Of a stretch of 64,000 bases of DNA, positions 55,178-63,925 are shown in pieces (within the stretch, counting starts at the first letter, position 1; every line of letters begins with the position of its first letter). The stretch is from Halobacteriovorax sp. Lineage in GTDB: Bacteria > Bdellovibrionota > Bacteriovoracia > Bacteriovoracales > Bacteriovoracaceae. The notes below the pieces were generated by a model, which saw only the letters and a list, made by a program, of their open reading frames with translations, did not search any database and was not told the origin of the DNA. Made by a program: the position numbers and the translations under genes. The stretch spans positions 310,001 through 374,000 of the forward strand of contig PBIO01000014.1 in assembly GCA_002720865.1 (NCBI GenBank), given 5' to 3'.

Positions 55178-56488
55178 ATGTCATCCAACCAAACGAAACT
55201 CGAAGAGCTTAAAAAGCGAATTTTATTCACGTTTCTTTTACTCGTAGTCTATAGGTTAGCGGCCCAGATACCAGTTCCTGGTGTTAACGGTTCCGCTATT
55301 CAGGCTTACTTCTCTGAAGGCGGTGGGGGAATCTTTGATCTGATCAACACTTTTTCTGGTGGTGCCTTCAAAAGATTCTCAGTGCTTGCTCTTGGGATTA
55401 TGCCTTATATTACAACTTCAATTATTTTCTCCCTTCTTGGTGAAGTAATTCCACAGATTGCTGAACTTCAAGAAGATGCCGACGGACATAAGAAAATTCA
55501 GAAGTGGACGAGATATGCAACTGTACTTCTTTGCTGTGTGCAAGGTTATGGTATGGCCGCAGTCTTTGAAAGCTTTAAAAGTCCAGGTGGAGTTCCAGTA
55601 ATTCCAGAACCAGGAATGCTTTTTAGGTTAACAGCTATGATTACACTAGCGGCGGGGACAATGTTTCTTCTTTGGCTAGGTGAAAGAATTACTGAATTTG
55701 GTTTAGAGAACGGTGTTTCACTGATTATCTTTGCTGGTATAGCAGTTGAATTACCTTCTGAAGTTATTCAAAAACTTACATTATACAGAAATGGTGAACT
55801 TCCAGGTGTAACTGTTTTACTTACACTAGCTGTGATTCTTGTAACCTTCTATGTAGTTGCCTTTATAGAAAGGTCCTTTAGAAGTGTGCCAGTCCAATAT
55901 GCGAAAAAAGTTGTTCACAACCGTGTTTATGGTGGAACTCAATCACTTCCAATGAGAGTTGATACAGGTGGAGTTATGCCTCCAATCTTGGCATCTTCAC
56001 TTCTAGCTGCGCCAACGACTTTCGCTAGCTTCGTAGCCGCTGATAGCGCTATCAAGCCTTATATCGATACGATTGTTCAGTCGCTTTACCCAGGTAAGCT
56101 TCTATTCAACCTTTTCTTCGCTCTTCTAATTGTTTATATGACGTATTTCTATGCGCCAATTCAGTTTAAGACTAAGAAGATCGCTGAAATGCTTCAAAAG
56201 AATAACGCCTTTATTCCTGGGATTCGTCCAGGGGCGAAGACTAAGGAATACTTGGACTTTCTTCTAAGTAGACTCACATTTTTTGGTTCAATCTACCTCG
56301 TTGTGATTTGTATTAGTCCGACGCTTATTACGGGTCAGCAGACCATGTTCGGTGGAACATCAATGCTAATCCTCGTTAGTGTTTCGATTAGAGTGATGAT
56401 GAACATTCAATCATTCATGTTCTCTGATCAATATGAATCAGCTTACAAAGCAAAAGGTAAGTATAACGGAAGTAATAGAAGGTTCTAA
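55178..56488 (+). CDS. secY: Preprotein translocase channel subunit SecY
   Basis: 436 residues with ten membrane helices, the protein-conducting channel for Sec export. Typical landmarks are PVPGVNGSAIQAYF near the start, ALGIMPYITTSIIF in helix 2, GVMPPILASSLLA in helix 7 and NNAFIPGIRPG in the last large loop. Its partner SecE is encoded upstream in the window. The stop overlaps the adk start by 1 bp. Confidence 0.98.
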   Translation: MSSNQTKLEELKKRILFTFLLLVVYRLAAQIPVPGVNGSAIQAYFSEGGGGIFDLINTFSGGAFKRFSVLALGIMPYITTSIIFSLLGEVIPQIAELQEDADGHKKIQKWTRYATVLLCCVQGYGMAAVFESFKSPGGVPVIPEPGMLFRLTAMITLAAGTMFLLWLGERITEFGLENGVSLIIFAGIAVELPSEVIQKLTLYRNGELPGVTVLLTLAVILVTFYVVAFIERSFRSVPVQYAKKVVHNRVYGGTQSLPMRVDTGGVMPPILASSLLAAPTTFASFVAADSAIKPYIDTIVQSLYPGKLLFNLFFALLIVYMTYFYAPIQFKTKKIAEMLQKNNAFIPGIRPGAKTKEYLDFLLSRLTFFGSIYLVVICISPTLITGQQTMFGGTSMLILVSVSIRVMMNIQSFMFSDQYESAYKAKGKYNGSNRRF

Positions 56489-57126
56489 TGGCTACACAAC
56501 TTATTCTTTTAGGTGCGCCAGGGTCTGGTAAGGGAACACAAGCTGCTAGGCTTGTTTCAGAAATGGGTTATAACCATATTTCTACTGGGGACCTTTTAAG
56601 GAATGAGATTGCTAAAGGCTCAGAGCTAGGACAAAAAGTTCAAGGAATTATGACTCGAGGAGAGTTGGTGGATGATGCCACTGTGCTTGAGCTTTTAAAT
56701 GCAAACTGTGATCTATCATCAGGAAGTTATATTTTTGATGGTTTTCCAAGAAATATTGATCAAGCTAAATCACTAGATGAAGTTGTGATTAAAAATGCTA
56801 ATCATACAGCATTATATTTTGATATCGATTTAGATGTTTTGGCCCAGAGACTAGTTAATCGCAGAACTTGCGGTGATTGTGGAGAGATCTACAATTTAAT
56901 CTCAAAAACTCCAAAGACTGAAGGTGTTTGCGATAAGTGCCAGGGAACAAATCTGAATCAAAGAAAAGATGATAATGAAGAGTCAGTTAAGACTCGCTTG
57001 GGTGTGTTCAAAAGCACAATAGAGCCAGTATTAGAGTACTACGAGAGTAAAGGGGCTCTGAAAAGAGTTAATGCCTCAGCTCCAAGCGAAGAAGTTTTTA
57101 AAGAAGTTAAAAATACAGTTAAGTAA
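56488..57126 (+). CDS. adk: Adenylate kinase
   Basis: A 212-residue enzyme interconverting ATP + AMP and 2 ADP. The P-loop GAPGSGKGTQAA (8-19), FDGFPRNIDQA and the LID domain are clear. The LID carries four Cys in two CxxC pairs (CGDCGEIYNLI and CDKCQ), i.e. a structural zinc site as in Gram-positive and many delta-class enzymes. It is coupled to secY, a very common arrangement. Confidence 0.98.
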   Translation: MATQLILLGAPGSGKGTQAARLVSEMGYNHISTGDLLRNEIAKGSELGQKVQGIMTRGELVDDATVLELLNANCDLSSGSYIFDGFPRNIDQAKSLDEVVIKNANHTALYFDIDLDVLAQRLVNRRTCGDCGEIYNLISKTPKTEGVCDKCQGTNLNQRKDDNEESVKTRLGVFKSTIEPVLEYYESKGALKRVNASAPSEEVFKEVKNTVK

Positions 57127-57160
57127 TATAAATGCTATGCGTTATGGCCTGTGACTATAC

Positions 57161-57190
57161 TTGCCATAGTGAATACGATTGTTCTATATA
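57161..57190 (+). promoter_or_regulatory. Predicted promoter of infA
   Basis: TTGCCA (57161-57166), an 18-bp spacer and TATATA (57185-57190), in the ~95-bp gap between adk and infA. It would give a leader of about 24 nt and let infA and the alpha genes be made independently of spc. Confidence 0.45.
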
Positions 57191-57220
57191 GCTAGAACAA
57201 ACAGGTGGAATTACAGCGTT

Positions 57221-57442
57221 ATGTCTAATGGCGAAACGATTGAGGTTGAGGGCGAAGTAACCGAGCTCCTTCCGAATACGAAATTTAAGGTTAAGCTCCC
57301 AAACGGCCACTCAGTGGTTGCTCACATTAGTGGGAAAATGAGAATGCACTTTATTAAGATCATTCCAGGGGACAAAGTTTTAGTCGAAATTAGCAAGTAC
57401 GACTTAGGAAAAGGTCGTATTACTTATAGAAGTAAAAAGTAA
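57221..57442 (+). CDS. infA: Translation initiation factor IF-1
   Basis: 73 residues (E. coli 72), a single OB fold that blocks the A site during initiation. The core reads [20 protein letters not shown], then [19 protein letters not shown] and [19 protein letters not shown] use the ATG at 57221, which gives the family length. The frame is open back to 57179 but that adds a non-conserved 14-residue leader overlapping the predicted -10 box. Confidence 0.95.
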   Translation: MSNGETIEVEGEVTELLPNTKFKVKLPNGHSVVAHISGKMRMHFIKIIPGDKVLVEISKYDLGKGRITYRSKK

Positions 57443-57452
57443 GAGGAATATT

Positions 57453-57569
57453 ATGAAAGTTCGAGCGTCCGTTAAGCCAATGTGCAAAGACTGCAAAGTA
57501 GTAAAAAGAAGTGGTGTTTTACGTGTTGTATGTAAAGCAAATCCAAAACATAAACAAAGACAAGGTTAA
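57453..57569 (+). CDS. rpmJ: 50S ribosomal protein L36 (zinc type)
   Basis: 38 residues, starting [19 protein letters not shown]. Zinc ligands Cys11, Cys14, Cys27 and His33 are all present, so this is the zinc-binding form. AGAGGAAT precedes the ATG. It lies between infA and rpsM, as in many bacteria. Confidence 0.97.
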   Translation: MKVRASVKPMCKDCKVVKRSGVLRVVCKANPKHKQRQG

Positions 57570-57594
57570 TTATAACTAAATTAGGAGTGTAGCT

Positions 57595-57978
57595 ATGGCC
57601 AGAATCCTTGGTGTTGATATTCCTAGAAATAAAGCGATGAGAATTGCCCTGCGTTCTCTATACGGAGTAGGTCCTACTCTAGCCGTTGAAGTTCTAGAAA
57701 AGTGCAACATTGATCCGAACAAAAGTTCAAATGATTTAACAGAAGAAGAAACGCAAGAAATTCGTAAGCTTCTCGAAGACAACTACAATGTAGAAGGTGA
57801 TCTTCGTAGAGAAGTTGGATTGAATATAAAGCGTCTTAAAGACTTAGGTTGTTACCGCGGAATTAGACACAGAATGGGTCTTCCAGTTCGTGGACAACGT
57901 ACTTCTACCAATGCAAGAACCAGAAAAGGTCCTGCAAAAGCAATTGCTGGTAAGAAGTCTATCAAGTCAATGAAGTAA
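57595..57978 (+). CDS. rpsM: 30S ribosomal protein S13
   Basis: 127 residues. [20 protein letters not shown], the helix-hairpin-helix region LYGVGPTLA, and [20 protein letters not shown] near the C-terminus identify it. It bridges to the 50S subunit and touches P-site tRNA. It opens the alpha operon. Confidence 0.98.
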   Translation: MARILGVDIPRNKAMRIALRSLYGVGPTLAVEVLEKCNIDPNKSSNDLTEEETQEIRKLLEDNYNVEGDLRREVGLNIKRLKDLGCYRGIRHRMGLPVRGQRTSTNARTRKGPAKAIAGKKSIKSMK

Positions 57979-57989
57979 GGTAGGGAACA

Positions 57990-58376
57990 ATGGCAAAAAA
58001 ATCTGTAACAAAGAAAAAAGTTAAAAAGAATGTTGTATCTGGCATCTGTCACATCCAGGCTTCTTTTAACAATACTATCGTAACATTCACTGATACTGCT
58101 GGTAATGCATTAGCTTGGGCTTCTGCTGGTCAGTTAGGTTTCAGAGGATCAAAGAAATCAACTCCTTTTGCTGCTCAAATGGCTTCAGTTGAAGCTGCCA
58201 AAAGAGCAATGGAGCATGGACTAAAAACTGTTGAAGTTAGAGTTAAGGGACCAGGTGCTGGACGTGAAAACGCTGTACGTGCCCTTGTTCAAGCTGGACT
58301 GAGAATCACTGCTGTTTCTGACAGAAGCCCGATTCCTCACAATGGTTGTAGAGCTCCAAAAAGAAGAAGAGTTTAA
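57990..58376 (+). CDS. rpsK: 30S ribosomal protein S11
   Basis: 128 residues. [20 protein letters not shown], with [20 protein letters not shown] and the final [16 protein letters not shown], is standard. It sits on the 30S platform. In E. coli rpsD comes next; here rpoA follows after 31 bp. Confidence 0.98.
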   Translation: MAKKSVTKKKVKKNVVSGICHIQASFNNTIVTFTDTAGNALAWASAGQLGFRGSKKSTPFAAQMASVEAAKRAMEHGLKTVEVRVKGPGAGRENAVRALVQAGLRITAVSDRSPIPHNGCRAPKRRRV

Positions 58377-58407
58377 TTTTAGTATTTAATTTAAGGAGAA
58401 TATTTCG

Positions 58408-59424
58408 ATGGATACATTTACTTCGAAGAACTGGACAAGCATGATCCGCCCTGTGGCACTAGAGACTGAGATTGATACTACAAACTATGCCTATGGTAAA
58501 TTTGTAGCGAAGCCTCTTGAGCGTGGTTACGGCCAAACTCTTGGGAACTCTTTAAGAAGAGTTCTTCTGTCATCACTACAAGGTGCTGGTATTGTTGCTA
58601 TCCGAATTGAAGGTGTTGAGCACGAATTTGGTACGATTAATAACGTTAAGGAAGAAGTTTCTGAAATTATCCTTAACCTAAAAGAAGTACATTTCAAGCT
58701 TAACCAAAAAGAAGACGTTGTATTAACTCTTGAGAAATCAGGGGAAGGTCCAGTTACTGCTGGAAATATTGTTGAAAGTGCAAACGTTGAAGTTCTTAAC
58801 CCAGATCATGTTATTGCTAACATCTCTTCTGGTGGATCTATTAAGATGGAACTAAAAGTTGCTCGCGGTAAAGGTTATGTTACTGCTCTAGACAATAAAG
58901 AAGAATACGATCTACCTGTAGGTTGGATTTATCTTGATACACTTTTTTCACCAGTTCACCGTGTAAACTACGCGGTAACGAACGCTCGTGTTGGTAAGAG
59001 AACTGACTTTGACAAACTTACTTTAGAAGTTTGGACTAACTCAGGTATTGAGCCACAAGACACAGTTGCTTATGCTGCAAAAATTTTAAGAGACCAACTT
59101 GCTGTATTCCTTAACTTCGAAGACGAAGAAGAAATTGCAAGAATGGAAAGCAAGCCAACTCAAACTCAAAGTCCACAAAACAGTGCTCTTCTTAAGCCTG
59201 TTTCAGAACTTGAGCTTTCAGTTCGTTCTGCTAACTGTCTTCAAAATGCAAATATTAAGTACATCTATGAGCTTGTTTCAAAGACTGAAGGTGAAATGCT
59301 TAGAACTAAAAACTTTGGGCGTAAGTCTCTTAATGAAATTAAAGAGATCCTTACAAACATGGGACTTGGTCTTGGGATGAAAGTTGATAGCATCATGAAA
59401 GACCTAAAAGAGGACGGACAGTAA
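58408..59424 (+). CDS. rpoA: RNA polymerase alpha subunit
   Basis: 338 residues (E. coli 329). N-terminal assembly domain: [20 protein letters not shown] and [21 protein letters not shown]-terminal domain (about 255-325): [20 protein letters not shown] and [20 protein letters not shown], which binds UP elements and activators. AAGGAG precedes the ATG. Confidence 0.99.
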   Translation: MDTFTSKNWTSMIRPVALETEIDTTNYAYGKFVAKPLERGYGQTLGNSLRRVLLSSLQGAGIVAIRIEGVEHEFGTINNVKEEVSEIILNLKEVHFKLNQKEDVVLTLEKSGEGPVTAGNIVESANVEVLNPDHVIANISSGGSIKMELKVARGKGYVTALDNKEEYDLPVGWIYLDTLFSPVHRVNYAVTNARVGKRTDFDKLTLEVWTNSGIEPQDTVAYAAKILRDQLAVFLNFEDEEEIARMESKPTQTQSPQNSALLKPVSELELSVRSANCLQNANIKYIYELVSKTEGEMLRTKNFGRKSLNEIKEILTNMGLGLGMKVDSIMKDLKEDGQ

Positions 59425-59447
59425 AACTAAACTGTCAGGAGTAAAAA

Positions 59448-59804
59448 ATGAGACACGGTAAAAAGAAACATAGAATAGGTACGAACTCTGCTCACAGAAA
59501 AGCATTGCTTCGTAATCTTGCTGTAGAAGTTATTGACCATGGTCAAATTAAAACGACTTTCACTAAATGTAAGGCTATTCGTCCATATGTTGAAAAACTA
59601 ATTACTATTGCAAAGAACGACACTATTGCGAATAGAAGACTAGCTTCTACTAAATTAAATAATAAGAAAGCTGTTCAAAAACTATTTGCTGAAGTTGGAC
59701 CAAAGTTCAAAGAAAGAAATGGTGGTTATACTCGTATTATGAAACTTGCCGACGGAAGAGTTGGTGACAATGCGAAGATGGCTTATATCGCTTTAGTAGA
59801 TTAA
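59448..59804 (+). CDS. rplQ: 50S ribosomal protein L17
   Basis: 118 residues. MRHGKKKHRIGTNSAHRKAL and GPKFKERNGGYTRIMKLADG are typical. It is the last gene of the ribosomal block, followed by a strong terminator. Confidence 0.98.
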   Translation: MRHGKKKHRIGTNSAHRKALLRNLAVEVIDHGQIKTTFTKCKAIRPYVEKLITIAKNDTIANRRLASTKLNNKKAVQKLFAEVGPKFKERNGGYTRIMKLADGRVGDNAKMAYIALVD

Positions 59805-59826
59805 TTTTAAAAAAAAGATTATTAAG

Positions 59827-59864
59827 AAAGCCTTCTTGCGTTTACGTCAGAAGGCTTTTTTTTT
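59827..59864 (+). terminator. Terminator after rplQ
   Basis: Stem AGCCTTCT (59829-59836) / AGAAGGCT (59849-59856), a 12-base loop and nine T. It closes the S10-spc-alpha transcription block. It ends within 10 bases of the next ATG. Confidence 0.93.
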
Positions 59865-59873
59865 AGGTATTAC

Positions 59874-60491
59874 ATGGAAAAAACAGGATCTATTTTTCTA
59901 AGTCATTCCCAAAAGGCTTTTATTGTAGTGGCCGTACTTGCGACAACTTTCCTTTATTCCCATTATCAAAAGGGTTTATATGAAGGATTTGTTAATAAAG
60001 CGCCAACTTTAATACTTAAAGAGATGCCGGACTTTCAGGCAATCGATGTTTATTCAAACGAATTAATTTCAAAAAAGACTTTTTTAAATAAAGGTAAGGG
60101 AACCCTTGTTCACTTTTGGGGAACATGGTGTGCTCCATGCGAGGCAGAATTACCTTCCTTTTTAAAACTATCAAAAAAGCTAGCGCAAGAGAACGTCACT
60201 GTTTTAATTTTAGCCGTTAATGATGAAGAGGTAGCTGTCAAAAAGTTCCTCAAACGCTTTGGAAAGGATCGTCCAAAAAATATTCTATTTGGACTTGATA
60301 AGGAAGGAGCATCTCTACCTTTATATGGTTCCGTTAAGGTACCCGAAACTTATCTATTTTCTAATCAATTAAGGCATTTAGATAAGTTTGTTGGTCCCCA
60401 GGATTGGGCCCATAAAACTTATCGCGACAGAATTTTACGTCTCTTGAACGCAACAATTGCTTCAAACAAGAAAGATGTAGAGACCCACTAA
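59874..60491 (+). CDS. TlpA-like thiol-disulphide oxidoreductase
   Basis: A 205-residue membrane-anchored thioredoxin-fold protein. An uncleaved anchor spans about 14-29. The periplasmic domain has the active site W-C86-A-P-C89 in HFWGTWCAPCEAELPSF, followed by the cis-Pro loop (VKVPETYLF, near 158). The TlpA/ResA/DsbE family reduces disulphides, often during cytochrome c maturation. No cytochrome genes are adjacent, so the substrate is unknown. No ribosome-binding site is obvious in the short gap after the rplQ terminator. Confidence 0.88.
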   Translation: MEKTGSIFLSHSQKAFIVVAVLATTFLYSHYQKGLYEGFVNKAPTLILKEMPDFQAIDVYSNELISKKTFLNKGKGTLVHFWGTWCAPCEAELPSFLKLSKKLAQENVTVLILAVNDEEVAVKKFLKRFGKDRPKNILFGLDKEGASLPLYGSVKVPETYLFSNQLRHLDKFVGPQDWAHKTYRDRILRLLNATIASNKKDVETH

Positions 60492-60704
60492 AAGACTCAA
60501 TTAATCTTTATACAGTTCTAAAGCTCTATAATTACAAGTCAAAATCTGAAATTGTACTGATTCTAAGCACTTGTGTGTAAATTCTTTTTTCACCAAAGCA
60601 TTCAGAAACCTTAAGAAATTAGACAGTCTGCCGAAAAGTTAAACAGTAATAGCTGCACTAGGGTGTCATATTCTAATGCTTTTTAACTTTATAGGAGTTT
60701 TCCA
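60492..60704 (+). other. Intergenic region before the sigma-54 activator gene
   Basis: About 210 bp of AT-rich sequence. AGGAG lies before the downstream ATG. I see no clear sigma-70 pair, no GG-N10-GC site, and no gene; it presumably carries the regulator's promoter. Confidence 0.4.
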
Positions 60705-62282
60705 ATGATTGACTGGAAGGAAATGGGCGATCTTCATGTAATCGCGAAACTAGAAGAAATTCTAAATAAGTGGTGGGGCGTCGAAATGTTTTGGACGGAT
60801 CTTCATTATAAAATCCGATCTAAGCATCTCGATAAAGACTATGAATTTAAAAATCATTTTATGAAAGTTCAATTTGGTATGAGCTATGGCTACGAGTACA
60901 TGGGTCAAGATATCGAAAAGGTAACTGATGGACTTCATGAGAATACAGGTACGCATGTTGTATTTGATTCATTTTTTAAACATGTAAAAGGCGTAGCTAG
61001 TAAAGTAAATGTCGATGGCGAGTATATGGGAACGGTTTTTGCCTTTCCATTTGTTATGGACTCTTTTACTGAAGCAGATGCTGAAGAACTAAAGACGCAG
61101 ATGATGGAATGCGGTGCTGCTGAAGCTGATGCTGTTTCTGCCATAGCTAATTTAAAAAGAATGAGTCCTGCTGATTTAGAGTACTTCTCAGAACTTGTTG
61201 ATTTAGTAGCCGATGAAGTTGTTACTTTTCATAATGAAATTTCTAAAAGAGAAGAAAGAATTCATGAGCTTAACTCAGAGCTTGGGGATAAATACCGCTA
61301 TCACTCTATGATTGGTAAATCTAAGAAGATGCAAAATATCTATAGATTACTTGAGAAAGTTTCAACATCTGAATCAAGTGTGTTTATACAGGGTGAAAAT
61401 GGAACAGGTAAAGAGCTAGTAGCTAAGGCCGTTCATTTTTCATCACCTAGAAAAGATAATATGTTTTTAGCGGTAAACTGTTCAGCTTTTAATGATAACT
61501 TACTTGACTCAGAACTTTTTGGGCATGTTAAGGGAGCATTTACTGGAGCAGTAAAAGATAAGAAAGGACTTTTTGAAAGTGCTAATGGTGGGACACTATT
61601 TCTTGATGAAATCGGGGATACGAGTCTTTCGATGCAGGTTAAGCTTCTTCGTGTTCTTCAGGAAGGAACTTATTTACCTGTAGGTGCAACATCTCCTAAA
61701 AAGGCTGATGTTAGGATCGTTGCTGCAACAAATAAGAATGTAAAAGAAATGATGGCAAAGGGTGAGTTTAGAGAAGACCTTTTTTACAGAATTAATGTAA
61801 TCAATGTAAATCTTCCGCCACTTAGAGAAAGAGCAGATGATATTCCAGTTCTTATGGATCACTTTTTAAAGAAAAGATGTGATGAATCTGGACTTCCGCT
61901 GAAGACTTACTCTAAAAAGTGTAAAGAGAAAATGCTTGATTATCCTTGGCCTGGAAATGTTCGTGAGCTTGAAAATGAAGTTGAAAGGCTAGTTGTACTG
62001 GCCGGAGACGATAAGAATATAACACCAGACAATTTGAGCCCAAGAATTCTTGATCATGGGGAGACTGCAACTTCAGCTACTTCTAGAGGTATTAATACTA
62101 ATGGTGGATTAAAAGCTGCCCTTGAAGAATTAGAATCTCTTATGATTAGAGAGGGACTTAAGCGTTGTAACTTCAATAAATCTAAGCTTTCTAAGGAACT
62201 CGGCATTAGTCGTGCGTCACTAATAATGAAAGTTGAGAAATATGGCCTAGACAAGCGTAAAAAGGCTGCTGGAGAAGAATAA
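60705..62282 (+). CDS. Sigma-54-dependent activator with PocR-like sensory domain
   Basis: A 525-residue transcription activator. Residues ~5-178 look like a PocR-type ligand domain: VDGEYMGTVFAFPFV, then the late ANLKRMSPADLEYFSELVD and helix. The Cys residues that some PocR domains use for a cofactor are absent. The AAA+ domain has Walker A GENGTGKE (230-237), GAFTGA (277-282), which contacts sigma-54, and Walker B GTLFLDE. ENEVERLV closes the AAA+ part (about 430). A Fis-type HTH (NKSKLSKELGISRASLIMKV) ends the protein. There is no receiver domain, so a small molecule rather than phosphorylation is the likely input. The target is not known. Confidence 0.88.
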   Translation: MIDWKEMGDLHVIAKLEEILNKWWGVEMFWTDLHYKIRSKHLDKDYEFKNHFMKVQFGMSYGYEYMGQDIEKVTDGLHENTGTHVVFDSFFKHVKGVASKVNVDGEYMGTVFAFPFVMDSFTEADAEELKTQMMECGAAEADAVSAIANLKRMSPADLEYFSELVDLVADEVVTFHNEISKREERIHELNSELGDKYRYHSMIGKSKKMQNIYRLLEKVSTSESSVFIQGENGTGKELVAKAVHFSSPRKDNMFLAVNCSAFNDNLLDSELFGHVKGAFTGAVKDKKGLFESANGGTLFLDEIGDTSLSMQVKLLRVLQEGTYLPVGATSPKKADVRIVAATNKNVKEMMAKGEFREDLFYRINVINVNLPPLRERADDIPVLMDHFLKKRCDESGLPLKTYSKKCKEKMLDYPWPGNVRELENEVERLVVLAGDDKNITPDNLSPRILDHGETATSATSRGINTNGGLKAALEELESLMIREGLKRCNFNKSKLSKELGISRASLIMKVEKYGLDKRKKAAGEE

Positions 62283-62309
62283 CACAGAGTATAAAAAACC
62301 TAAAATAAT

Positions 62310-62362
62310 AGCCTCCTAGAGACCAAAAAAGTAGAATACACAGGTTTTTAGGAGGCTTTTTT
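62310..62362 (+). terminator. Terminator-like hairpin overlapping the next ribosome-binding site
   Basis: AGCCTCCTA (62310-62318) pairs perfectly with TAGGAGGCT (62349-62357) across a 30-base loop, followed by six T (62357-62362) and then the ATG. The 3' arm contains AGGAGG, the ribosome-binding site of the carboxyltransferase gene. It can act as terminator of the regulator, as RBS-hiding structure, or both. Confidence 0.65.
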
Positions 62363-63925
62363 ATGTCTGATATTTTAGAGCAGAAAAGAAATCTGCTGGT
62401 TGAATTACGAACCCAAGCAGAACAAGGTGGCGGACCCGCCAGAATCGAAAAGCAACATGCCCAAGGCAAGTTCACGGCCAGAGAAAGAATAAATCGTCTT
62501 ATTGATCCAGGAACTTTTATAGAGTTTGATCGCTTTGTTACTCATCGTTGTACCGATTTTGGTATGGAGAAAACAAAATATTTAGGCGACGGAGTTATCA
62601 CAGGTATCGGCGAAATTAGTGGTCAGAAGATTGCTATTTTCTCACAAGACTTTACTTGCTGGGGAGGGGCTCTTGGTGCCGCTCATGCAAAAAAGATCTG
62701 TAAGATCATGGACTTCGCTTTAGAAAATAGAATTCCTATTATTGGGATCAACGACTCAGGTGGAGCTAGAATTCAAGAAGGTGTTGATGCCCTTGGTGGA
62801 TATGCCGAAATCTTCTACCGAAATGTAAAAGCTTCTGGAGTTATCCCTCAGATTTCTTTGATCATGGGACCCTGTGCTGGTGGAGCTGTATATTCACCTG
62901 CAATTACAGACTTTATTTTCATGGTAGATAAAACATCTTACATGTTTGTAACTGGTCCAGATGTTATTAAGACCGTTACACATGAAGAAGTAACAAAAGA
63001 AGAACTAGGTGGGGCAACAACTCACTCTGAAACTTCTGGAGTGGCAAATTTTAAATGCCGTGACGAAGATGATTGTTTTGAAAGAGTAAGAGAACTCTTA
63101 GCATATATTCCAGCTTCTAATTATAGAGCACAAACTCCAAAATTCACTTCTGATCCTATTTATAGAGATAATACGAAATTAAAAACGGTTGTGCCGGCAA
63201 ACCCTAAAAAACCATACGACATGAAAGAGATAATTCTTGATATTGTCGATGACTCTCATTTTTTAGAAGTACATCAAGATTATGCTAAAAATATAATTGT
63301 TGGTTTCGCTAGTATTGGTGGGATTAAAATCGGTGTTATTGCCAATCAGCCAGCAATATTGGCCGGAGTCTTAGATATTGATGCTTCTGTAAAAGCAGCA
63401 CGTTTTATTAGATTTTGTGACGCTTTTGATATTCCAATTGTTACTTTAGTTGATGTTCCGGGATTCTTGCCTGGTACTGTTCAAGAGTACGGGGGGATTA
63501 TTAAGCATGGTTCAAAATTACTATACGCATACGCGGAAGCGACTGTTCCAACGATTACATTAATTACAAGAAAGTCTTACGGTGGAGCTTACGACGTCAT
63601 GGCGTCTAAGCATATTAGAGCGGATGTTAACTTAGCTTACCCAACTGCAGAGATTGCAGTTATGGGAGCTGATGGAGCCGTTAATATTATTTTTAGAAAC
63701 GAACTTAAGGGTCTAGAAGGTAAAGCTTACGACGAAAAGAAAGCTGAACTAGTAGCGAATTATGAAGAACGTTTTAATAATCCTTATAGAGCCGCGGAAC
63801 TTGGATATATTGATGCTGTCATTTTACCGGAAGAAACAAGACAAAGGCTTTTTGAATACTTGAAAGTTCTTAAAGACAAAAAAGTCGAACTTCCTAAACG
63901 TAAACATGGGAATATTCAGCTATGA
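62363..63925 (+). CDS. Acyl-CoA carboxylase carboxyltransferase (beta) subunit
   Basis: A 520-residue carboxyltransferase of the propionyl-/methylcrotonyl-/acetyl-CoA carboxylase family. It transfers CO2 from biotin to an acyl-CoA. The N-half oxyanion region is NDSGGARIQEGVDALGGYAE, and the C-half has SYGGAYDVMASKHI. The stretch FSQDFTCWGGALGAAHAKKI is typical of PccB. PccB (propionyl-CoA to methylmalonyl-CoA) is the likeliest, but substrate choice cannot be settled by eye. AGGAGG sits 8 bp before the ATG within the hairpin above. It overlaps the biotin carboxylase start by 4 bp. Confidence 0.92.
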   Translation: MSDILEQKRNLLVELRTQAEQGGGPARIEKQHAQGKFTARERINRLIDPGTFIEFDRFVTHRCTDFGMEKTKYLGDGVITGIGEISGQKIAIFSQDFTCWGGALGAAHAKKICKIMDFALENRIPIIGINDSGGARIQEGVDALGGYAEIFYRNVKASGVIPQISLIMGPCAGGAVYSPAITDFIFMVDKTSYMFVTGPDVIKTVTHEEVTKEELGGATTHSETSGVANFKCRDEDDCFERVRELLAYIPASNYRAQTPKFTSDPIYRDNTKLKTVVPANPKKPYDMKEIILDIVDDSHFLEVHQDYAKNIIVGFASIGGIKIGVIANQPAILAGVLDIDASVKAARFIRFCDAFDIPIVTLVDVPGFLPGTVQEYGGIIKHGSKLLYAYAEATVPTITLITRKSYGGAYDVMASKHIRADVNLAYPTAEIAVMGADGAVNIIFRNELKGLEGKAYDEKKAELVANYEERFNNPYRAAELGYIDAVILPEETRQRLFEYLKVLKDKKVELPKRKHGNIQL

